Made by a program: the position numbers and the translations under genes. Below, piece by piece: positions 53,680 to 63,265 of a stretch of DNA of 64,000 bases. Within the stretch, counting starts at the first letter, position 1; each line of letters opens with the position of its first letter. The stretch lies in contig NZ_LGEL01000010.1 of assembly GCF_001636695.1 (NCBI RefSeq), positions 62,001 to 126,000 on the forward strand. The letters run 5' to 3'. Under the pieces are notes generated by a model. The model did no database searches and was not told where the DNA came from. It saw nothing but the letters and a program-made list of their open reading frames with translations. This DNA comes from Pedobacter panaciterrae. GTDB lineage: Bacteria; Bacteroidota; Bacteroidia; Sphingobacteriales; Sphingobacteriaceae.

Positions 53680-54816
53680 TTAATTCAGGAAAAGCCGGCC
53701 AAAATGATCGGTTATCGTCTTTGCCTTTTGCTTTTTAAAATGGCTGAATTTTTCTAAATAGGATTGCTCAGCATCTATATTAAACCTGATTTCGGTATCC
53801 GGTTTTGTATCTATCAGCAACTCTTCCAGATCCAGATCCTTAAACACGTTCACCAACTTATGGTGCAGCTTCAGATCAGTCAGAATAATAGGCACCGTAT
53901 TATTTAAAATAGATAATAAGGCCACATGCAAACGATTCGTATATAAAAATCTTGCACCGGCATACAGACCAATGGCCTGCGCAAAGCTGAGTTGCTGATC
54001 AAGCAGCCTGCATTTGAAATTGTTCCGTTCCAGAGTATCTTTCAGGTACTGCAGAGACTCCAGATCTTCAACCACCTGATAAGCCAGAATGATCTCTTCA
54101 TTTTTTAAAATCGTATCCCCGAACATCTTCATCAGGTTCACCGCAATCTGATCCAGGTAAGCTTTATTTAGCTCCTTACCCTCAATATCCCCTCTTATGG
54201 AAACCACAACATAATTACCCCCCTTATAATCCAGCTCAACGCTATCAATAACAGATTGAAAATTGTCTATATCGTATAAAAAAGCAAGATCATCGATCAA
54301 CGAAAGATTCTTAAAACCCTTCTCTTTTAAATGATCATAATTATTAGAATCCCTGACCGCTATATCCGCATAAACATTCGAAAGTTTTTTCTGATCAGCA
54401 TAGCCGCCATCAGAGAACGGACCTAAACTGACACCCCACCTCAATACCCCTATTTTCGCTGTTTTTAACACCACAGCCCTCAAAAAATATTTGTAAAATT
54501 TAAACTTTGCTTTGGCTGCGTCCTTTCCCTCAAAATAAGCACCCGGCGGGTCAAAAACAAAATTGACCTTACCAATAACCGAAGCCAGGTTCACCCACCT
54601 CAGCACAGGCTTACCTTCAAAAGCCTTAACCCCCTCAACAATAATTATGTTCTTAGCAAAGGGATTATTTAAGGTCACCAGATCATACAATGAAGGCACT
54701 TTACCATCTATAAAAACCTTTCCGAATTTTGATATCTCGCGAATCAGCAAAGCATTGATCAAAACATCACCCAGGTTAGAGTCCTTTATCCTCGAAGGAT
54801 ATATAAAGCTTTTCAT
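53680..54816 (-). CDS. Polysaccharide pyruvyltransferase family protein (copy A)
   Basis: MKSFIYPSRIKDSNLGDVLINALLIREISKFG and the C-terminal YTNRLHVALLSILNNTVPIILTDLKLHHKL match the PS_pyruv_trans family, a GT-B-like fold that moves pyruvate from PEP onto a sugar to form a ketal. The 378-residue length is normal. It starts 2 bp after the GT4 gene. It is distinct in sequence from the second family member at 57208, so they should act on different sugars or in different roles. Confidence 0.85.
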   Translation of the reverse strand: MKSFIYPSRIKDSNLGDVLINALLIREISKFGKVFIDGKVPSLYDLVTLNNPFAKNIIIVEGVKAFEGKPVLRWVNLASVIGKVNFVFDPPGAYFEGKDAAKAKFKFYKYFLRAVVLKTAKIGVLRWGVSLGPFSDGGYADQKKLSNVYADIAVRDSNNYDHLKEKGFKNLSLIDDLAFLYDIDNFQSVIDSVELDYKGGNYVVVSIRGDIEGKELNKAYLDQIAVNLMKMFGDTILKNEEIILAYQVVEDLESLQYLKDTLERNNFKCRLLDQQLSFAQAIGLYAGARFLYTNRLHVALLSILNNTVPIILTDLKLHHKLVNVFKDLDLEELLIDTKPDTEIRFNIDAEQSYLEKFSHFKKQKAKTITDHFGRLFLN

Positions 54817-54818
54817 AA

Positions 54819-55934
54819 TCAGATATTTACGGTTTGTTTATATAAATCATAAAACTCTTTCTCTATCTCAACTACATTAAATTTTTCGGCATATTCAATC
54901 CGTTTCCGGGCCGAATCATCAACTTCACCTTCCGCAAACTCCGTATATTTTGTGCGCAATAAGCTGGTAAGCTGCGGAATGTCATCCACAATAAAATCCT
55001 TTTCTATACCTTCAATAATCTCGGTTATCCCGCCACCATCTTTAAATACAATTGTGGGCTTGCCCAGATGCAGACACTCTACCGCCACCAGGCCAAAAGG
55101 CTCAGAACTCGATGCAAAAACACATAAATTCATCACCGCCTGGTAATCGATCACATTGGTTTGAAATCCGGCAAAAATTACCTTTTTGGCAATCCCCAGC
55201 TCCTCAACATAAGCAACCAGCTTTTCTCTGGTCTCTCCATCACCTACCAGCAACAAAATCACATCATCATTATTCTTTTGAAGCTCAAAAAAAGCTTCTA
55301 TCAAATACTCTACACGCTTCCAGCTGATAAACCTGGAAGTGGTACCCACAATGAACTTTTCATTTAAGGAGGGAAACTCCGTCAGTGCCCGTTTTTCATC
55401 CCAGCTGTCCTTAAAAAGAACCCCGTTATAAATCACAGAATTATATGGATTTATAACGCCCATTTTCACCCAGAAATCTTTGGTGTAGAGCGAGTTATTG
55501 GTTACAGAATCACAGATTGAATTCAGGAAACGTACCAGCAGTTTAGTCTTGGTCTTAAAGGAAAGGGTATCCGGCCTGCCATCAACCCCTGCGCTATGGT
55601 TGGTATAGATGATCTTTGCCTTCGAAAATCTAAGTGCTTCAGCCATTAAGGGCTTAAAAATATGCAGGTGAGCAATATCATGGGTATTGGTGATCCTCAG
55701 GATCTTCCTATACGTTCTGATGTTGTAATCAAAGGGATTTAACTTCACATAATAGATCGGAATACCCGAATTAACAATCCGTTTATTAGAAACCGCATCT
55801 TTATCCTGACAGCAAAGTATACTTACATCAAGCTCCGGATTTTTCGCCTGAGCCTGGGTTAGGTAAAAGAGAAAAGCTTCAATTCCACCAAAAAGAAAAT
55901 CATGAACAATATGGACAACTCTAACTTTACACAT
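54819..55934 (-). CDS. GT4 family glycosyltransferase
   Basis: A GT-B glycosyltransferase of 371 residues with the N-terminal glycine loop VHDFLFGGIEAFLFYL, the nucleotide-binding GTTSRFISWKRVEYLIEAF and the E-x7-E motif Glu278/Glu286 in SSSEPFGLVAVECL. It retains the anomeric configuration and adds a sugar to the growing unit. It lies between the polymerase-like gene and pyruvyltransferase A in the operon. Confidence 0.92.
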   Translation of the reverse strand: MCKVRVVHIVHDFLFGGIEAFLFYLTQAQAKNPELDVSILCCQDKDAVSNKRIVNSGIPIYYVKLNPFDYNIRTYRKILRITNTHDIAHLHIFKPLMAEALRFSKAKIIYTNHSAGVDGRPDTLSFKTKTKLLVRFLNSICDSVTNNSLYTKDFWVKMGVINPYNSVIYNGVLFKDSWDEKRALTEFPSLNEKFIVGTTSRFISWKRVEYLIEAFFELQKNNDDVILLLVGDGETREKLVAYVEELGIAKKVIFAGFQTNVIDYQAVMNLCVFASSSEPFGLVAVECLHLGKPTIVFKDGGGITEIIEGIEKDFIVDDIPQLTSLLRTKYTEFAEGEVDDSARKRIEYAEKFNVVEIEKEFYDLYKQTVNI

Positions 55935-55964
55935 ATACTTTAATATTTAGTGTTTAATAATCTA

Positions 55965-57197
55965 TTATTTATAAACCAGCGCTCTTGAAATATTGATCAC
56001 ATATAAAGCGACACATAAAACGGGTACAGTTCCTAATAATGTGCTCCCGGCAATATTGCCCAGGAACAGGAAAACGATGTAATATTTTGCATAGGCAAAC
56101 TCATTGGGGACTTTCGTCCTTAAAGTAGAGAACAGCAACCTGAGAAAAAGGTACAGCCCCACAAAACCGAAGTACAGAAATATAGAAGCATAACCCACAT
56201 CCGCAGCCACATAGCCCTGCGAGCGGCCATACTTATCAATAAACTGTCCGTATTTGGATTTACCAAGTGAATACCTGCCATTGCCAAGCAGATCGGTAAT
56301 CACATTTGGAGATACCTCGGTAAAATAAAACCGGTAAGCCCCCACCCTTGGATTCTCATCCCCCTCCTTCTGACCGGAATACTCGGTCTCACTTTTTTCA
56401 ATCAGTGCCGAAATCACCGGACTCACAATCAGAAGCACCCAAAAGGCCGCAACAAAGCCAAAAACAACCAAAAGCCTCTTCATCAGACTCAGGTTATCCA
56501 GAAAATACAGCAAGCCTAAAATGAAGCTGAAAATAATGGCCTGTCTGCCCAGGTGAAGTACAATGGTCACAAACAGCACCACGCATACCACCACCCATTT
56601 CTTACTGAAAGCATACTTTATTTTCGAAATAGACAGAAAATAAGCCAGGTAAAGCGGCCCTGCCCCAATCAATGTGAGCCTTATTCTCGAAATCCCCCTG
56701 CTGGTATCAATTTCCTTATCCAGCTCCCCATACCCCTTAAACAGCCTGAAAGGAGAAACAGCCAAACCAACATAAAAGCAGACCAGGTAAATGGCTACAA
56801 ATACCCATATAAATCGTTCCACCTGTTCCATTTTAGGCTGGGTTTTGGCTAAATAAAAGTAAAACAGGAACGAAAAATTAGGGATGGTAGAAATGAAGGT
56901 ATCCAGGAAACTCTGATTCCAGAACAGTGTAGCACAAAATATGGAGATGAAAGTAAACAAGGACATCGTTCTTATGATATAAGAGAACCTGTCCCTGTAC
57001 GATCCGAATATGTAATTTCTCGAATAGAAAATCATACCCGCTAACAGCACATAATAGAATGCCTTTAACAGGTCATCATTTAAGTTCAATGGCCTGAAAA
57101 AGAAGAAATAAGAAAGATTAAAGATCAAAATGAATGAAATCAGTTTTGATTTTTCCTCTATCTGTTCCCCGGGCAAATGTTCTTCAGTAGCTGTCAT
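55965..57197 (-). CDS. Wzy-like O-antigen/capsule polymerase (membrane protein)
   Basis: A 410-residue protein with about ten predicted membrane helices and a longer hydrophilic loop in the second half (IEKSETEYSGQKEGDENPRVGAYRFYFTEVSPNVITDLLGNGRYSLG), the topology and loop type of Wzy/WaaL proteins. GISRIRLTLIGAGPLYLAYFLS and HLGRQAIIFSFILGLLYFL are typical. Sequence conservation in the family is low, so the call rests on topology and on the neighbouring Wzx, Wzc and Wza genes. Confidence 0.8.
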   Translation of the reverse strand: MTATEEHLPGEQIEEKSKLISFILIFNLSYFFFFRPLNLNDDLLKAFYYVLLAGMIFYSRNYIFGSYRDRFSYIIRTMSLFTFISIFCATLFWNQSFLDTFISTIPNFSFLFYFYLAKTQPKMEQVERFIWVFVAIYLVCFYVGLAVSPFRLFKGYGELDKEIDTSRGISRIRLTLIGAGPLYLAYFLSISKIKYAFSKKWVVVCVVLFVTIVLHLGRQAIIFSFILGLLYFLDNLSLMKRLLVVFGFVAAFWVLLIVSPVISALIEKSETEYSGQKEGDENPRVGAYRFYFTEVSPNVITDLLGNGRYSLGKSKYGQFIDKYGRSQGYVAADVGYASIFLYFGFVGLYLFLRLLFSTLRTKVPNEFAYAKYYIVFLFLGNIAGSTLLGTVPVLCVALYVINISRALVYK

Positions 57198-57207
57198 CTA
57201 ATATTTA

Positions 57208-58323
57208 TTACAAGGAATCAAATAGAAATTTAACAGAGTCTGCTCTGCGTTCACTCAACAATTTCGAAGGGACAGTATAATCCACAGGCAGAGTTACGTC
57301 ACCCGCATCTTCAGCACTTTTAATTAACCGGTCTTTTAAACCCAGTACATCCAATAAATTCAGCACCCGATAAGGATTAGAATTCTTATAAATGCTATAA
57401 AAGCTCTTTTTGAAAATCAGGGAGAAGGTTGTTCCGTGAAAGGAATTGGTAACTACATACCTGGCGTTATCAAACAACCATATGAACTCATTAGGCCCAA
57501 CATCTTCCAGGCATACATCCACCAGATTTGCTTTCTGCTTTTTACTGCTGATGAACACTACTTTACATCCCAGTTTTTCCGCAATGTCTTTTGCCAGATT
57601 AATGCAAACATCATTGTTATCAAAAGTATAGATGAGTACATAGTCCTTAGGTATTTCACGTGATAAAGGTTTAGCGATAGTCCTCCATTCTTCATCTGTT
57701 AACAATAGCGTAGGATCCACCACTACCTTCACATCTTTATCCATGAAAGTTGAAATCTGGTCCTTTAAAAACTGCTCCCTTACTGATATGTTCTTATAAG
57801 CACCCAAAGATGCCGTTAATGTTTTTTTATCGCCATTTGCAAACTTATGAGCACCGGCACTGGAGGCGTACGACAACCTCTTTACCCTATCATTTCCAAA
57901 TGCAAGCAGATATACAGGATCAAGCTTACCCCCTGTAAATTGAGGATTCCAGATCTGATCACTCCCGCTAATTAAAACATCATATTGCTGACTGTTCACA
58001 TCCACCTCGGCAACACTCTTATAAGAGCCCTTACTCAGGGGGATATAGTCGTTAATAAATTCCCTGATCTTATTTTCTTTCTTAACACCCTTCTTCAAAA
58101 TAAAGTGCTTCACAAAGTGTTTTGCATTCTGCTTTAGCGTTCTTCTGCCGTCGTACAGTTTATGATTATACTTTAGATCAAGATCCTGCTGCTGATAATC
58201 GATACACTCTATATTATGCGTTTCCAGTGCTCTGCATAAGCCATAAGCCTGTAAAACACCCCCATAATTGTACACGTTATGGAAGGTAACTAACCCGATA
58301 TTTTTTGTTTGCTGGTCTTTCAT
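57208..58323 (-). CDS. Polysaccharide pyruvyltransferase family protein (copy B)
   Basis: I place the start at 58323 (MKDQQTKNIGLVTFHN), not the ATG at 58356, because the longer version overlaps the nitroreductase gene and the extra 11 residues match nothing in the family. FHNVYNYGGVLQAYGLCRALE at the N-terminus and NSFHGTTFSLIFKKSFYSI at the C-terminus are the family hallmarks, the latter with the conserved His. This subtype is often found next to nitroreductase-like or F420-type genes in capsule loci, as here. Confidence 0.88.
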   Translation of the reverse strand: MKDQQTKNIGLVTFHNVYNYGGVLQAYGLCRALETHNIECIDYQQQDLDLKYNHKLYDGRRTLKQNAKHFVKHFILKKGVKKENKIREFINDYIPLSKGSYKSVAEVDVNSQQYDVLISGSDQIWNPQFTGGKLDPVYLLAFGNDRVKRLSYASSAGAHKFANGDKKTLTASLGAYKNISVREQFLKDQISTFMDKDVKVVVDPTLLLTDEEWRTIAKPLSREIPKDYVLIYTFDNNDVCINLAKDIAEKLGCKVVFISSKKQKANLVDVCLEDVGPNEFIWLFDNARYVVTNSFHGTTFSLIFKKSFYSIYKNSNPYRVLNLLDVLGLKDRLIKSAEDAGDVTLPVDYTVPSKLLSERRADSVKFLFDSL

Positions 58324-58327
58324 ATAC

Positions 58328-59311
58328 TTATAAGATTTTAACCACTTCTTCTGCATCCAATCTTGGCGATGATGCTATTTTTATTTTCTCAGGCAGGTAT
58401 CCGCAGGACACCACCAAACCCACTCTTTCATTGTTTGGGATACCCAGTAACTGGCGTAATTTTAAATCCCTGTGCACCTCAACACTCCAATTTAAAGGGC
58501 AGGCACCGATATCATACCTGTGAAGTGCATACAATAACGACATAGCGAACATTCCTGAATTCACGAACGACTCATTTCTATCATTTGGTCCCTGAAAAAC
58601 CGAAATATCAGCGGTAATTACAAAAAGGGTATCGGCGAGGTGCCCAAACCCCCTGTTACCATATTGCAGCTTCAGCACCTCCTGTTTCATTGCAGCAGAC
58701 CTGACCATATATATCCGGTTAACCTGCCTGTTGCAGGAAGTAGGTGATTTTAGTGCGAGCCTGACACATTTCATCAGTACTTCTTCAGGAATCTCCACAT
58801 CACTGTAATTCCTGGAACTGTATCTGGAAAGACAGAACTTATCGAACGACGATTCCCTGTGGGCGAAATAAACATCTCTGTCAAATTCAAACTGCTTTGG
58901 CGTTTCGTAGGCAGTAATTCTAAGTCTTAGTTTGGCTACCTGATCTGTGATGGCCAGTTTTAACGCAAACGCTCTTTTCTCATGGAATTCAACATACTCC
59001 TCTAAAACATTCATAGAATGGACAAATTCCAGACTGGATAAATTGTATTTTTTATCCAGATACATGTTCATCATATCTATCAGTTCAAGCACTACAGGCT
59101 CTCCAAATCCAAGTCTGGTATCGGGCATAGTCAGCCCCTTCTCCAAAACATGGTAATAGATGGTTAGCTTACCTTTAAGTTTGTTTTCAGTATCGAAAGT
59201 TTGATAAACATTCGAATTTTTAATAAATCGATTAAAATCGTAAGCATAAAGTTTCGATAACTTTGCTATGATTTTAACTTTTTTCGGGACGATTTTTTTT
59301 ATGAAAGACAT
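58328..59311 (-). CDS. Nitroreductase-family flavoprotein in a polysaccharide operon
   Basis: The C-terminal half (about 160-325) is a nitroreductase fold: FCLSRYSSRNYSDVEIPEEVL binds FMN phosphate, SPTSCNRQVNRIYMV and GMFAMSLLYALHRYDIGACPLNW continue the family pattern, and ERVGLVVSCGYLPE closes it. The N-terminal 150 residues are basic and helical and not part of the core. It sits between the flippase and pyruvyltransferase B genes with 4-23 bp gaps. A redox step on the polymer or its lipid carrier is possible, but no such reaction is established. Confidence 0.82.
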   Translation of the reverse strand: MSFIKKIVPKKVKIIAKLSKLYAYDFNRFIKNSNVYQTFDTENKLKGKLTIYYHVLEKGLTMPDTRLGFGEPVVLELIDMMNMYLDKKYNLSSLEFVHSMNVLEEYVEFHEKRAFALKLAITDQVAKLRLRITAYETPKQFEFDRDVYFAHRESSFDKFCLSRYSSRNYSDVEIPEEVLMKCVRLALKSPTSCNRQVNRIYMVRSAAMKQEVLKLQYGNRGFGHLADTLFVITADISVFQGPNDRNESFVNSGMFAMSLLYALHRYDIGACPLNWSVEVHRDLKLRQLLGIPNNERVGLVVSCGYLPEKIKIASSPRLDAEEVVKIL

Positions 59312-59334
59312 ATAATTATATTTTATTATCTTAT

Positions 59335-60888
59335 TTATTTTCCGGCGAACTTCACCTGAATTCCGGATAGCTTTTTTGTTAAACCTTTCGCTATTCCGGC
59401 TACCATATCACGTTCAGCTGTTAAAAAGCCGTAGTTCCATATCAGCAGAGCGGTAGAACAGAAACTTAGCAACAGTACCACGCCCAGTCTCACAAAGCCC
59501 TCCGGCATAAAAAGCCCGGGCAAAAAGGACACCCCCATACTCACTGCAGTAATTACCACTACCTTAAAAATTATATTCTTGAAAAAAGCGTTTATAGACA
59601 AGCCGGTTAAAGTGCTTACGATCTTTAGCCTGATCCCCAGAGAAACTGCTTCCAGGCACAAACCGCCAATTAAAACCGAGTAGGCAGGATAGCCGGACCT
59701 AAGCAAAAAATATGATAGCGGCAATGTAAGTAACACCGTTGACCCGACAACAGACTGATACAGTTTTATCTTGCCTGTAGCCTGAACTGCGGTTTTTAAA
59801 CCTGTCGACATCTGACTAACCACACTGGTCACCAAAACGATGGTACAAAAAGCAGCGGTATACTGAGGCACATTCGACAGCCAGACCTTTAAAATAAAGG
59901 GCATTTCGATAAGCATCGGAATAACCATGAACAGCAAAAGAAAAACAGAGAACTTACTGGATTGCGTAGCCAGCCTTATCATTCTTTCCCTGTCGCCACC
60001 ACCCTCACTTTTAACAATCTGTGGATTAAAGGCCCTAACCATCATTACCGAAAAGGATTGCATTTGTGAGTTCACCTGGTTTGCCACCGCATAAGACGCA
60101 TTTATCTTTGCGCCGTAGAACCTGTTTAGTATGATGCTTAAACCCTGAGAACTGGCAACATAACACAAGGCACCAAACAAATTCCATCCTGCATACGAGG
60201 CCATTTCTTTCAGCAGTGTGTAATTGGCCGAAAAACCGAAACTAAACTTGCATTCTGCATATTTAACCGAACACCAGACCGTTTTAATCAGCCTGATCAG
60301 GATAGTTACCGCAGCAACCAGAATCCCATAGGTGATCAGCTTATCAAAATGAGTATACAGCAGGTAATAAGCAATACCCAGCTTCAGTACTGCCTCAAAA
60401 ATACCACTTAGCGAATCGAATAAAAGGTCTTCGTTTGCATTAATTGCAGCATCGTATGGCACCGCATTTATGGTAAAAAATGTGCTCACCACCATGAAAT
60501 GAAAAACATACTTTGCTGTCTCAATTCTGCCTTCCGGTATATTCAGCCAGCCATCGAAAAGAAACAGACCGGCAACTTCAAGTAGGCCAACAACGAGCAA
60601 ACCAATAATTAAATGCAGGGTGATGCTCGTTTTAAATACTTCTTTGTTTTTTTCGACTTCACCTTTTCCAAGAAAAAAAGAGAGGTACCGCTGAGTGGTT
60701 ACCGTCATCGCTCCATTCAAAAAAGAGAGCATCAGGATAACCCCTGCCAGCAAATTAAAGATACCAAAGTCCTCTGTACCCAGAGATTTCAGTATCAGGC
60801 GTATTGAAAACAATGCGATAACCATTGTAATCACCACTTTCCCGTAAAGGAAGCCGGTATTGTAAAAAACTTTTTTAGCGGCTTTCAT
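59335..60888 (-). CDS. Wzx-type polysaccharide flippase (MATE/MOP superfamily)
   Basis: A 517-residue membrane protein with about 14 helices. TEDFGIFNLLAGVILMLSFLNGAMTVTTQRYLSFFLG near the N-terminus is typical of PST/Wzx proteins. It should flip the lipid-linked repeat unit to the periplasm before Wzy polymerisation. It lies 1 bp after the Wzc gene. Confidence 0.92.
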   Translation of the reverse strand: MKAAKKVFYNTGFLYGKVVITMVIALFSIRLILKSLGTEDFGIFNLLAGVILMLSFLNGAMTVTTQRYLSFFLGKGEVEKNKEVFKTSITLHLIIGLLVVGLLEVAGLFLFDGWLNIPEGRIETAKYVFHFMVVSTFFTINAVPYDAAINANEDLLFDSLSGIFEAVLKLGIAYYLLYTHFDKLITYGILVAAVTILIRLIKTVWCSVKYAECKFSFGFSANYTLLKEMASYAGWNLFGALCYVASSQGLSIILNRFYGAKINASYAVANQVNSQMQSFSVMMVRAFNPQIVKSEGGGDRERMIRLATQSSKFSVFLLLFMVIPMLIEMPFILKVWLSNVPQYTAAFCTIVLVTSVVSQMSTGLKTAVQATGKIKLYQSVVGSTVLLTLPLSYFLLRSGYPAYSVLIGGLCLEAVSLGIRLKIVSTLTGLSINAFFKNIIFKVVVITAVSMGVSFLPGLFMPEGFVRLGVVLLLSFCSTALLIWNYGFLTAERDMVAGIAKGLTKKLSGIQVKFAGK

Positions 60889-60889
60889 A

Positions 60890-63238
60890 TTACCCTTTAA
60901 AAATTCGTTTCCAGAAACCTTTTTTCCTTACTTCATCGCCGTAACTTCCATAACCATAACCGTAGCCATAACCGTAAGAATCAGACAGCACGATATCGTT
61001 AATCACGATCCCTACTTTCTTCATCTTCTTAGTCTGGTACAGGTCATCTACTATATTGATCTGGTTTTTAAGCGTAAACTTATGCCTCACTAAATAGAGG
61101 CAAACATCAGCATAGGGCTCAAGCAATTGCGCGTCGGTAATGATACCTATCGGCGGGGCATCAATAATGATATAATCAAACTGTGACCTGAGCTCATCCA
61201 TCAAGTCTTTCACCCGATGGTTCAATAAAGTTTCTGCGGGATTAGGTGGAATAGGCCCTGAACTTACAATAAACAGATCTTCGTGTATGCTCAGCGGCTT
61301 TACAATATCTTTAGCACTCAGATTTTTGTCAACAATGTAATTGGTAAAACCTACACTGTTTGGCGTATTTAATTTAGCAGACATACCCGGCTTTCTTAAA
61401 TCAAGCTCCATCAACAACACCCGCTTACCGGTTATCGCCAACACATTACCCAGGTTAATTGCCACAAACGACTTACCCTCTCCGGACATGCTGGAGGTAA
61501 GCAAAATAACCTTGGTTTTTTCGCTGTCGTTAAGATAAAAAGACAAATTGGTTCTTAACGCCCTGAACTGCTCCGAGATGGCAGACCTTGAATTGTCTGA
61601 AACAGCCAGATTAGCGGAATCATCGCTATGACTGATTTCTCCCAACACAGGAACTTCCGTAGCTTCAGTAATGTCCTCTTTGGTATTAATTTTATTGTTC
61701 AATACATCCAGAACATAGATGATCCCAATTGGTATAGCCAACCCCATAAACAAACCTATAAGCGCCACCACAGAACGCTTCGGACTAAAAGGTTTGAACT
61801 CAGATTTAGGCGGATCAATGGTTCTTGAATTCGCAATATTTGAGGTTTTGGAAATGGCGGTCTCCTCACTCTTCTGCATCAGGTAGATATACAGCTCCTG
61901 CTTGATCTGTTGCTGCCTGGCCAGATTTAAATAGTTTCTTTCCGTTGCAGGAACTTGCTGAACCTGCCCTTCGGCCGATTTCATTTGCCTTTCCAACTGG
62001 CCCTTGGTAATCATCAATCCATTTTTAGTGGAGATCAGATTGGCCAGCATATCCGTACGCATATTTTTGATCTGCTTGTCCAGATTGGTAATTACCGGAT
62101 TCGTTTCTGTTACCCCCAACAGTCTCCTGTCGCGGTCCAAAAGCAGCGCATTATACTTGTCCATTAATCCGGTAAAAACCATATCACCCGGTAAAATTGA
62201 ACTGGGCAATACACGGTTTCCGCTTTCATCTTTCAGGTAGTCCTGCAGATTAGATAAAATACTCAGCTGGGTTTCGACCTTCGACAACTCATTCATAAAC
62301 GAACTGGTATTTTGCACCAGCAGTTTAGACTGCTCAGTCATATCAGCAAGGTTGTTTTTCTGTTTAAAGCCCTGGATATTTCCTTCCAGGTCACCCAGTT
62401 CCGAACTGATAAAGGCCAGCCTGTTCCTTATAAACTTAATGGTGCTGTCGGCAACCTCATTTTTATCGTTGATATTTCCCTGAACATACTTATTAATCAG
62501 CACTGTTAAAATATCTTCACCTTTTTTTGGTATCGGGTGATTAATACTCAGGTCAATTACCGTGATCAGCTTATTTCCAACTGACACATTCAGGTCATTC
62601 ATTAGTCCGGCTACTTTCTCATCAACAGAGATGATAGAAAACTTATAGCGTTCCTCGCTAAAAAGCTGTCCCGGTGTTTTCGAAATAATGAATGTCCCAA
62701 CTTTAGGAAAAGTGACTTTCCCGTTAAAGTCAACTACAGTATCCATTACACCCGATTTTAAGGAAAGCTTACCGTTCTTTAACAGCTCCAGATCAAAACC
62801 TGTTGCCTTAATGGTATCCTCGGCCGCTACAAACTGTACGGTGAAGGGGCTTTTATAGATCTCTATATCATTAACACGGCCTTTTTTAAAATAGGTAATG
62901 TTAAGGTGCATATCTTCCACCACCTGTTCCATCAGGTATCTGGTCTGTAGTATTTCAGCTTCATTATCTACAGTGCTTTTGGTTCCGAGCAGGCCGCCAA
63001 GATCACCAAGGGCATCAGCAGCAGCACCCAGTGCACTGCCTCCTTTTTTTTCATCATTTACCAAAACCCTGGCTGAGATTCTAAACATTGGGGTGGTGTA
63101 GCGCAGGTATAAATAAGACAGGCCCAAACAAATTATTACCGATAACAATATATATGGCCATTTTCTGATAATCTTGGGCAGCAGCTTACTAATATCCAGG
63201 CCTTCGTCTTTTGGAAGTTGATTTGATCTTGTATTCAT
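60890..63238 (-). CDS. Wzc-type polysaccharide co-polymerase with tyrosine autokinase domain
   Basis: The 782-residue protein has an N-terminal Wzz domain with membrane helix about 28-48, a periplasmic coiled-coil/GNVR region (about 260-485), a second helix (about 489-509) and a BY-kinase domain with Walker A SSMSGEGKS (Lys589), Walker A' LLMELDLRKPG (Asp613) and Walker B IIIDAPP (Asp693). The tail holds six tyrosines between 755 and 766 in a Tyr-Gly alternation, the expected autophosphorylation cluster. It controls chain length and export together with Wza. Confidence 0.95.
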   Translation of the reverse strand: MNTRSNQLPKDEGLDISKLLPKIIRKWPYILLSVIICLGLSYLYLRYTTPMFRISARVLVNDEKKGGSALGAAADALGDLGGLLGTKSTVDNEAEILQTRYLMEQVVEDMHLNITYFKKGRVNDIEIYKSPFTVQFVAAEDTIKATGFDLELLKNGKLSLKSGVMDTVVDFNGKVTFPKVGTFIISKTPGQLFSEERYKFSIISVDEKVAGLMNDLNVSVGNKLITVIDLSINHPIPKKGEDILTVLINKYVQGNINDKNEVADSTIKFIRNRLAFISSELGDLEGNIQGFKQKNNLADMTEQSKLLVQNTSSFMNELSKVETQLSILSNLQDYLKDESGNRVLPSSILPGDMVFTGLMDKYNALLLDRDRRLLGVTETNPVITNLDKQIKNMRTDMLANLISTKNGLMITKGQLERQMKSAEGQVQQVPATERNYLNLARQQQIKQELYIYLMQKSEETAISKTSNIANSRTIDPPKSEFKPFSPKRSVVALIGLFMGLAIPIGIIYVLDVLNNKINTKEDITEATEVPVLGEISHSDDSANLAVSDNSRSAISEQFRALRTNLSFYLNDSEKTKVILLTSSMSGEGKSFVAINLGNVLAITGKRVLLMELDLRKPGMSAKLNTPNSVGFTNYIVDKNLSAKDIVKPLSIHEDLFIVSSGPIPPNPAETLLNHRVKDLMDELRSQFDYIIIDAPPIGIITDAQLLEPYADVCLYLVRHKFTLKNQINIVDDLYQTKKMKKVGIVINDIVLSDSYGYGYGYGYGSYGDEVRKKGFWKRIFKG

Positions 63239-63265
63239 AGGGGAAGATTACTGATGATAAAACAA

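Noticed and set aside
58324-58356. Longer N-terminus of pyruvyltransferase B starting at 58356
   Set aside because: It would overlap the upstream nitroreductase gene and add residues not found in the family; the ATG at 58323 gives normal 4-bp operon spacing.
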